From Scolanthus callimorphus (taxonomy: Eukaryota; Cnidaria; Anthozoa; Actiniaria; Edwardsiidae): 64,000 bases of DNA. The notes under the pieces are model-generated. The model searched no databases, was not told where the DNA came from, and was given only the letters and a program-made list of their open reading frames with translations. Both the position numbers and the translations under genes were made by a program. Location: contig CM066923.1 of the NCBI GenBank assembly GCA_033964015.1, forward strand, positions 7,553,978 through 7,617,977, written 5' to 3'. Each line of letters begins with the position of its first letter. Position 1 is the first letter of the stretch. This document shows positions 57,101 through 64,000 of the stretch, one piece after another.

Positions 57101-59971
57101 CAAGTGCAACAAAAATCGCAAGTGTAAACTGGCCTTAAGGGAGTGCATAAGATAGTCGCGCGTTATGTGGAGTCGACGATGTCATCAAAACTTAAAATCA
57201 CCCCTCCAGTGGGGATAATTTTAACTATGGTGCCACAAGGTTGTCACTTGGTGCAACGTCATGAATGATCACATGAACTTATATCCACGAGGTGACTATA
57301 GCTGTACTTTGATTTCGTTTCTCATTCCTTTCAGGTGTTCTTCTGTTTGCTACCATCGTGGGTAATGTCGGTAACATCATCTCTAATCTTAATGCCACAC
57401 GACTTGATTTCCAAAATAAAATGGACGGCATTAAGGCTTACATGCGCTTTCATAAAATCCCTACACATCTTCAGCGGCGGGTGATAAAGTGGTTCGACTA
57501 CCTCTGGACTTATAAAAAGCACCCTTGCGAGGAGGACATCTTGCTGTCGCTTCCGGATAAGCTACGCGCCGAGATTGCTATTAACGTCCATCTTGATTCG
57601 CTCAGAAAGGTTGCCATATTTCAAGATTGCGAGGCAGGGTTTCTATGTGAATTGGTATTGCGGTTACGTTCACAGCTATTTTCACCAGGTAGGTAGGAAT
57701 TATTTTGGATGTCAAAAATCCACTAATGAATTGTTGTTTGCGATATAACTTTAAGAGGTAATCCATTTGGAGATCGAGCAATTTCAGGCTTTGGTGGACA
57801 AAAGTCTTGTACCAGAGTAATATAAGGGATATTCAAATTCTGTTTGCATTTTCTAAAAAGCTTAAGTTGTTACTCATTAATTGTAGTAACACCAATTACA
57901 AATTCGTATTGGAGCCTGTAAAAATATATTTCAAAGCTGAAACAAATAATGGAAACACAGGAAAACATTTGTTGTCAATTTCAGTCCTCTGCCATTTCCC
58001 AGTGTTTTGTAAGAACGTCAAAATTCGTTTTCAGTGTTTGCTTTTAATAGAAATGGTTTCTTTTCACAAGATATTGAAAACAGTCCCTCAGAAGTTTGCA
58101 ATGTAATGTGAATGATCTTGGTACAAGCGTTTCGTCACCTGCTTACTCGAACTGCTAGTGGAAACCTTTATTCGTTAGCCCGCGAAGCGGCTCTAGAGGG
58201 AAGGGGAGGGTAGTTGAAGACGAGAGAAAATCGAACGAGGGGACGTGACGGCTCGGGTCCCTTCTTCTCTCCTTCCCTTTACAGCAGCTACGCATGCTAT
58301 AATTCCTAGAGTCTGTTGACCTCCAAAGCTTACACCGCCGATACCGCTCGGCGAGCGAGGCGCACGTAAAAACGTCTGCGTGCCGACAGCAAAAATATCA
58401 GTGAAAGAATAGATCAGTATCTGATTGTGGTCGATCAGTATCTGATTGTGGTCGATCAGTATCTGATTGTGGTCGATCAGTATCTGATTGTGGTCGATCA
58501 GTATCTGATTGTGGTCGATCAGTATCTGATTGTGGGCGATCAGTATCTGATTGTGGTCGATCAGTATCTGATTGTGGTCGATCAGTATCTGATTGTGGTC
58601 GATCAGTATCTGATTGTGGTCGATCAGTATCTGATTGTGGTCGATCAGTATCTGATTGTGGTCGATCAGTATCTGATTGTGATCGATCAGTATGTGATTG
58701 TGGTCGATAAGTATCTGATTGTGATCGATCAGTATCTGATTGTGACCAAGCAAACCACTGTGTTCCCACAGAAATACTTCTCTGTGTGACCTTTGCATTG
58801 CAGTGATTCATATTTCTCCGAGAAAATGTGTTTACACGCGCTTGTAACACATTCAGATCTTTTAAGGGGCCGACCATTTGACTTTTGAGGGGAGGGGTGG
58901 ATGATTTTTTTTTCACCTCTAAGATATTGTAGGATATTTATTTCGTAAAATTAGTTGAGGATTATAACAAATATGTTGTACAGGAATTTTTTTTCGGCCC
59001 TTCAGGCCGTGCAGGATATTTATTTTCAAAATCATCCCCCCCCCTCAGAAGTCAAATGGTCTGCCCCTAACCAGATTCATGTCCAACTACGTCATCAGTA
59101 TGGAATTTTTGCTGTCCGCCTGAAGGCGTTACTTTGCGCGAGTCTGTTTCGGCGAACGTTGCGCAACGGTTGCTTTTCCAGGCTACTGATTCCTCTGTCC
59201 GACTTTCTTGGCAGTGTTTTCCCTTTATTTCCACTCTTCTCTGTCTAATCGTCTGTTTGCTTGTCTGTTTTTTTTTTCTGCAATATGAATGCATGTTTTT
59301 TCAGCACTCTCCCTAAATACGCGCCCGTCTTACTCCAATGCCTTCTACCTTATAGGAGACTATGTGTGCCGGAAAGGGGAAGTCGGCAGAGAGATGTACA
59401 TAGTAAACCGAGGAAAACTTGAAGTCGTTTCCGAGCGAGGTACAAAATTTACGCAGTGTTAGAGGCCGGAAGCTACTTTGGAGAAATAAGCGTACTATGT
59501 ATGAGTAGCGCGGGTAACAGGCGCACAGCATCTGTACGATCCGTAGGCTACACGGAATTATTCTGCCTTGCGAAAAACGATCTTATGGAAGTGTTGGACG
59601 AATACCCGCAAATTAAAGAAAAAATCGAGAAAATTGCAAAGGAAAAACTTGATAATGACAAACGAAGAACTAGTATGTCGTTTAGTAGAACTGCGTCATT
59701 TAGAAATAACTCCGGCAGGAGGAAAGCCAACACGGAAGGTTCAATTGACGAGGAAATTTCTTCCAAGTTTGAAGAGAAAATAAAAGCTCTTGAGGACGAA
59801 AAGGAAGAGCTTAATAAGGAATTACAGAGACAGAAAGTTGAATACGACGAGAGATTGAACACGCTGGAGACTGCGTTGTCAGAGCTGTTGAGAAATAAGG
59901 GACTTGACGAGAAGACAGGCTCTACGTTGTCTTTGAAAGCCTCCGATGAGTCTATTTGGAAGAAAAGATAG
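53914..59971 (+). CDS. Alpha-type cyclic-nucleotide-gated channel (CNG-2)
   Basis: Four coding exons (53914-54157, 55718-56395, 57335-57688, 59356-59971), all joined in phase 1 by G|GT or G|GA codons, give about 630 aa once one missing base in exon 4 is allowed for. Order: basic N-terminus; S1 (85-105), S2, S3, S4 (188-204, few charges), S5 (222-240), pore with filter TTIGEVPPP (284-292, E288 being the usual acidic site), S6 (295-318), C-linker (330-420), nucleotide-binding domain (about 405-525), coiled coil (about 557-605). FGEIS and RRT in the pocket suggest cGMP/cAMP binding as in vertebrate CNGA subunits. The terminal heptad helix resembles the CNGA leucine zipper that sets subunit composition. 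It is a non-selective cation channel opened by cyclic nucleotides, typical of sensory cells. Its full set of canonical residues contrasts with CNG-1. Confidence 0.92.
54400..54705. mobile_element. TTACAGCTG-ended MITE in CNG-2 intron 1
   Basis: TTACAGCTGTTTCAGGTAAC and its exact complement form 27-bp ends. The inner fold-back (AGCCAATCA.ATCCTTAC against GCAAGGATCTGATTGGG) is related to 37900-38050. A TCGCGACAGAAGCCAATTC centre is present. Confidence 0.85.
54998..55277. mobile_element. AATTAGACC-type repeat, copy 2 in CNG-2 intron 1
   Basis: Close to 23974-24262 in the same orientation (GAGGCCGAATGTGCTATGAT to CTGGTTTATACTAAA). The left end is shorter. Confidence 0.85.
55455..55672. repeat. 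Diverged third copy of the AATTAGACC-type repeat
   Basis: GGGCCATTATAGAAGATG, GAGAGGTCTAATTGTTTTAC and CTAGTTGGTTTAT are recognisable, but many positions differ. It ends 46 bp before CNG-2 exon 2. Confidence 0.7.
55718..56395 (+). CDS. CNG-2 exon 2: S1 to start of S6
   Basis: The acceptor CCGTTGTAG precedes 55718 and the donor ATAG|GTAAG follows 56395. It encodes all of S1-S5, the family signature [13 protein letters not shown], the pore helix [16 protein letters not shown] and the beginning of S6 (MDYLIG). Confidence 0.94.
56811..57137. mobile_element. GTTTACACT-type MITE, copy 2, in CNG-2 intron 2
   Basis: The ends AAGGCCCGTTTACACTAGC and GTGTAAACTGGCCTT are mirrored. The interior GCGGCGATTTTTCTCGC...GCGAGAAAAATCGCCGC folds back. 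It is about 300 bp with high identity to 38724-39030. Confidence 0.88.
57335..57688 (+). CDS. CNG-2 exon 3: S6 and C-linker
   Basis: The acceptor ATTCCTTTCAG precedes 57335. It encodes [20 protein letters not shown] and the C-linker ([35 protein letters not shown]), ending LFSPG at donor CCAG|GTAGGT. Confidence 0.94.
58412..58745. repeat. 21-bp minisatellite in CNG-2 intron 3
   Basis: GATCAGTATCTGATTGTGGTC repeats about 16 times with few changes (for example GTGGGC, GATCAGTATGTG, GATAAG). Because the unit is a multiple of three, it yields spurious frames with heptapeptide repeats on both strands. Confidence 0.97.
58862..59070. mobile_element. GGGGCCGACCATTTGAC-ended MITE in CNG-2 intron 3
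   Basis: AAGGGGCCGACCATTTGACT at the left faces AGTCAAATGGTCTGCCCCT at the right. A purine run and a C9 tract lie at the arm centres. Confidence 0.8.
59356..59971 (+). CDS. CNG-2 exon 4: nucleotide-binding domain and coiled coil (frameshifted)
   Basis: The acceptor CTTATAG precedes 59356. The reading [20 protein letters not shown] runs into a stop at about 59460, while the continuation [12 protein letters not shown] lies one frame over. The switch is at the A4 run 59444-59447, and one extra A would restore the frame. After it come [23 protein letters not shown] and the Glu/Lys-rich coiled coil, and the stop TAG at 59969-59971. Confidence 0.88.
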
Positions 59972-61231
59972 CAGCCTGGATTCGCTTGCATTGTTCAGTC
60001 AATGAGATCTTCCCGACCGCGGTCAAAATTGCGGCAGATCCCTTCAAAGAGAGTTTACCACTTTCCACAAGGAAAGAAGATTTGTGAAAAGTGACCTGCA
60101 TGGTTAAGTGAAATAATGAGGCGAAGCTAGTGCGCCTTACCTTTCGGACATTGAATTGTTTCGTTCTGCTAAAAAGTGAATCTAGACTAGGGGACCTCTT
60201 AATCGAGGTGAAATATGGTCAGGGATTGAATGTTTATATTTACTCATTTGGAATTCTAATGTGTGTTTCCAAAAAATATCCATACCCCCCCCCCCCCCCC
60301 CACGGTAGGGTGTTGAGAAATGACCCCCCTCCCCTCTGGAATTTCCGAAGAAAAATACAGTGTTTGTATGGAAAAGATCAGGTAAATTGACCCCCCACCC
60401 CTCTGGAATTTCCAATTCCTTCCGTGGGGGGGGGGGGGGGGATGGATATTTTTGGGAAACACACATTCCTATTATAGGCCTCGCAACCGGAATTCCAGTG
60501 CATTTCTTTGGATTTAATATTTATATTCACATACCTGTTGCTTACAACTGTACTTTGGTACCCATCCTGGAATTCCAGAGAATTCACTCATGACCATGGT
60601 CACGGATTCAATATTCATATTAATTATCTTCCAGTGCATTTCTTCATGACCATGTCATGGATTTAATATTTATATTCACACACCTGTTACTTGCTTACAA
60701 CTGTTCTTGGTACCCATCCTGGAATTCCATAGAATTTCCTCATGACCATGGTAACGGATTCAATATTCATGTTAAATTATCTTCCAGTGAATTTCTACTT
60801 GGCCATGTCATGGATTCAACATTCACATTTGCCCACCTTTGAATTCTAGACCAGTGAATTTCTTGATATCCACCCCTAGAAAACAAAAAAACAAAACAAA
60901 TGGAAGACAAAACTTGGGAGCACAAAGGAAATATGTAACTTCTACCAGTCGGGTCACTCTCCTGGGTCTCCGGCGCGTGAAGTTTTTTTTTTGCCTTTTC
61001 CTTTTTGTTTGACTGAAAAGTAGGTTGAAAAATAAAACAAGGCAAAACTGAGTTTTATCAACGAACTTTGAGTTTTTGATATAGCTTCTCAAACGAAAAC
61101 TGTAATGTCGAGAAAAAGAAGGAATAAGATCTTTAAAACAATCTATGCAAATTAGACCTCGTATCCAAACCTTCCCGCTTATGATTTCCCTTCTTTAAGC
61201 TTGATGGATTATAAATGACTTTGAGATGCTT
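59972..61231. other. 3' flank of CNG-2 with poly-G/C palindrome and ACCATCCTGGAATTCCA repeats
   Basis: Positions 60270-60465 form a fold-back: TGTTTCCAAAAAATATCCAT and a C17 run (60285-60301) face G16 (60426-60441) and ATGGATATTTTTGGGAAACA. Positions 60556-60870 contain diverged direct repeats with ATCCTGGAATTCCAGAGAAT and CATGACCATG, of the family seen at 1-188 and 20335. No polyadenylation signal was identified with confidence. Confidence 0.7.
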
Positions 61232-61682
61232 GGGAGCGTTCATTATTTAGAGGCAGGGTTGGGGTGGATGATTTTGTAGCATAACCCCCTCTTCTCCAGG
61301 TGGCAGCTTTCTGTGACCCCTCCTCTACTGTTGCACAATATCTGATAACCCCTCCTTTCAAAAAACAGCACTTTGAATTGAGAGAAATATATACAATGAA
61401 AGGTCAACGAACAGCTTAAACGATAATTATCTGGTCGCCTGGCGACCACATGGCGGAGCCGATTTTCATTATATAGAAAGTGTCTAAAACTAAACAAAAT
61501 CTCTCTCTGACTTTAATAAAAAAAAACGTAGTTTGGTCAAATAAAGAATCATCTTTACTTTCCATTACCCCTCCTTTTTTCAGTCTGGATTTTTCATAAC
61601 CCCTCCTTGGGCGCCTACCAAAATCAATAACCCCTCCTTAAAATCATCCACCCCTCCCTGACTCTAGATAATGAACGCTCCC
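61232..61682. mobile_element. GGGAGCGTTCATTAT-ended MITE
   Basis: GGGAGCGTTCATTATTTAGA faces TCTAGATAATGAACGCTCCC. The next segment (GGGTTGGGGTGGATGATTTT and ATCATCCACCCCTCCCTG) is also complementary. TAACCCCTCCT repeats lie inside. Confidence 0.85.
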
Positions 61683-62630
61683 TAAACGCTCATGTTATTA
61701 CCGCGACTAGCGCTACACAAATCTTTTTACGCACGGGAATTTCGCTGGAATGTGTCCCTTGTCTGAAGTCTGAAGGGTATGAATAATAATTATGCTCGTA
61801 ATGCTGTCCGAGTAAAAGGCTCGCTAAACGAGGTTACAAAGTTGCGGCAACAATAATGCCCGTAATGTTGCTCGAACAAGGCAACTGTTGCGGTTAAGGC
61901 AACAATGTGTCCTGTAGTGTTTCCCGAGTAGATAAACAGCTGTAAATTTTCCAAGGTATTTTTGGAAACATGACTCTCCAAATTCGATATTATTTGAAAA
62001 TCGTTACCAACAGTCCAAAAATTGCACTGTGTCTTTGATTTCTTGGTCGGTACAAAACCTAACCCGATGGCCTACCCTGTATTTTCTGGCAAATGATGAA
62101 GGCAGTGATGTTGCCTGAATTGCCTAGACGAGGAGACACTGTTGCGCGAAACGAGATGTTTCTGACGGAGTCCTTAAACATTGTTGCCTGGCGTCCCTCA
62201 ACGGCAAAACATCGTTGAAATATGCGCGCTTGAAATGTTGCCGCAACATTTTTGCCACGTTTAACCAGCGCTTAATATAAATCTGAATGTTTCCTTCTTT
62301 ATTTCAACCTCTGTAAACTAAAGTCATAACATTGCTATGCAAGTGCTCATATCTTTATACTACCTGATAGGTCTCACTCACAATCATACATGGAATATTG
62401 GTCATTGCATATTAAAAAGTAAACTTCGAGAAATTCTTGTCTGAGTGACGCGGCTCCAAACCCGATTCCCCTGTGCAAGTGGTGGGTTGTGAAGCAGCTT
62501 TCGGAAGACATACAACCCTATTGGATTGTTGCACCTCACAACAAAACAATGGAAACACAAGAATAGAGTGAGTAAACAATATACCAATAAGTGCATCAAG
62601 CCAATAGCATTAGATCCCCCGAGCAAAGGT
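61683..62630. other. Intergenic, no gene seen
   Basis: AATGTTGC and GTTGCC(T)G motifs recur at irregular spacing between 61800 and 62260 and may be the remains of a tandem repeat. No domain-bearing frame is present. Confidence 0.4.
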
Positions 62631-62976
62631 AGCCTGCTTGCAGGCGGTCCGTTCGATGATCGGGCGCCATCTTGGATTTTGAGACGCGCGGTCCCGGGGA
62701 CGAGCACAAAGTGCGACAAAACCCCTCCCCCCTGCCCCGCGTTTTGTCCCCCGTATTCAGACCAGAAATTAGTGCGGCGGGTTAGAGCACATTTTCGAGA
62801 AAATTGCGCTTTTAAAGATATTTTGCCTGGTAATAGTTTTCAATGTATTTTTACATCTTAGATATGGAGCCACGCTAGAGTTCATACGTAGCGAAAGTTG
62901 GAGAAGTTTTAGAGTGAACAAGGACGGGACCGGGTTTTCCGCGATAAAAATACCCAGTACCGCCTGCAAGCAGGCT
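62631..62976. mobile_element. AGCCTGCTTGCAGGCGGT-ended MITE
   Basis: Perfect 18-bp ends AGCCTGCTTGCAGGCGGT and their complement, which are themselves palindromic (GCCTGCTTGCAGGC). The interior has GGACGAGCACAAAGTG and a GACGGGACCGGG motif. Confidence 0.85.
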
Positions 62977-62985
62977 AAGTGAACG

Positions 62986-63242
62986 ATAGTCCAGTTTCGA
63001 ATTCTCTAATCTACCGCTGAATAGGCATCGGCGGCGCATAAATACAGTGGGAGCCTCGGTTTGAAGTAAAAAAAGTCGTGAATACCAACGAGAAACTGAT
63101 GAAGCTTGAATGGGGACAATAGACAAAACTTTTTGGACTGGTTGGTATTCGCAACTTTCGGGTTCAAACCGAGGCTCCCACTGTATTTATGAGCCGTTGA
63201 TGCCTATTCAGCGGTAGATTAGAGAATTCGAAACTGGACTAT
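62986..63242. repeat. Nearly perfect long inverted repeat
   Basis: Arms of about 82 bp, starting ATAGTCCAGTTTCGAATTCT and including GTGGGAGCCTCGGTTTGAA, match with very few differences, enclosing a loop of about 90 bp. The high identity suggests a recent origin. It lies directly beside the preceding MITE. Confidence 0.93.
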
Positions 63243-64000
63243 TGATTTGCTCAATAGCAGCTATAATGTTTTGTTATTCATGAGGTTGAGAACTCTTAGC
63301 TGAGCGAACTGTCGAGTTGTTCTCTAGACTGCACGCCATAAGGCCATAACAATTCAAGGAGTGCTGCCAAAGGCAAAACAAAGGTTCACATTAAAACTTC
63401 TCTCTACCATAGCTCATCTTCAATAAACTACTGGAAACTATTAACATTCAAATTTTGGTGCCTTTAGCCAAAAGAGAGGAATTTTTTCGCTAGTCCGCCG
63501 GACTATTTGTAACGGAAGAGTTTTAGATATTTACTGAAAATTTAAGGGTTCAAACCGAACCCTTAAATGAAATGGAAATGGAGAGAAGACCCCGTAATCT
63601 TCAAATTCGTAGCTCAGCAATATATTTTTGCGGGCTTCCTGTGGAAAGGAGTCCGAGAACCCTTGGGACAAATTAGCCTCATCAGCAGGCAACTCAAAAC
63701 AAAAGAACAACCGGGTTTCCTGTGGAGAAACTCACGGAGAAGAAAGGGAGAGGGACTTGGGAGAGGAGGTAGGGGGCCTCGCCACAGGAAACCCACACTA
63801 TTACGTTTTTTTTTTTCGGTTTTTCTGCTTTTCTTTCTTCGAGAGGCGCCTGCGGAGGAGGCTAGGGACAAATGTAAATAAATACTGTTTAAAAAAGAGC
63901 ATCGGTGGAGACATCGGCATGTAATACTTAAGTACTTTTTATTTCTTATGAAACATCCATGATAACAATTATATTGTACATACGCTATACAATGCAGCTT
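63243..64000. other. Intergenic, end of window
   Basis: A short hairpin TTTAAGGGTTCAAACCGAACCC (63539-63566) and a region of overlapping frames (63567-63924), both purine-rich on one strand. No gene is supported. A gene starting outside the window cannot be excluded. Confidence 0.4.

Noticed and set aside
58412..58745. CRISPR-like array
   Set aside because: The units are contiguous, with no unique spacers, and the sequence is from an animal intron.
58193..58916. Frames of 120-200 codons with heptapeptide repeats
   Set aside because: They arise from the 21-bp tandem repeat (a multiple of three) within CNG-2 intron 3.
59440..59456. 17-base intron explaining the CNG-2 frame change
   Set aside because: It would be far below the known minimum for animal introns and would remove conserved residues between the two beta strands. 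One missing A fits better.

Overview
This window looks like nuclear DNA from a marine invertebrate animal, most likely a cnidarian of the sea-anemone or coral type. It is AT-rich and intron-containing, its genes are widely spaced, and it is saturated with short inverted-repeat (MITE-like) elements. The organism call is inference from gene content: NAT16-like acetyltransferases in tandem, CNG channels, and a retrotransposon with a restriction-like endonuclease. No sequence here names the species.

Layout. From 1 to 3.3 kb the window holds nested palindromic elements. From 3.3 to 10.9 kb there is a small cluster of GNAT acetyltransferase genes resembling NAT16 (histidine N-acetyltransferase-like). 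It contains a broken copy on the + strand (3318-3576, cut by a MITE) and two intact intronless copies on the - strand (start about 5016, end 3985; and 10863 to 9793). Between the intact copies sits a decayed non-LTR retrotransposon (5100-8214) with a 12-bp target-site duplication, RT motifs, a CCHC finger and a restriction-like endonuclease. A transposon-like element with a 6-bp duplication lies at 12069-13262.

From 13.4 to 18.7 kb a five-exon gene on the - strand encodes a cyclic-nucleotide-gated (CNG) channel with an odd pore that lacks the usual filter glutamate. From 53.9 to 60.0 kb a four-exon gene on the + strand encodes a second CNG channel, clearly alpha-type (filter [10 protein letters not shown]-terminal coiled coil), with one apparent missing base in the nucleotide-binding domain. 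The two genes point away from each other and share no intron position, so they are old paralogues rather than a recent duplication. Exon phases join correctly at every splice site proposed.

The roughly 34 kb between the CNG genes holds no gene I can support. It contains inverted-repeat elements of many families, including TTAA-flanked, TA-flanked and perfect hairpin types, and several local tandem duplications. The same families recur inside the introns of both channel genes and in the final 4 kb. No CRISPR array, rRNA or convincing tRNA was seen. The most interesting points are the divergent pore of the first channel, the possible functional pairing of the two channels, and an exceptional density of datable, nested palindromic elements with poly-G/C cores.
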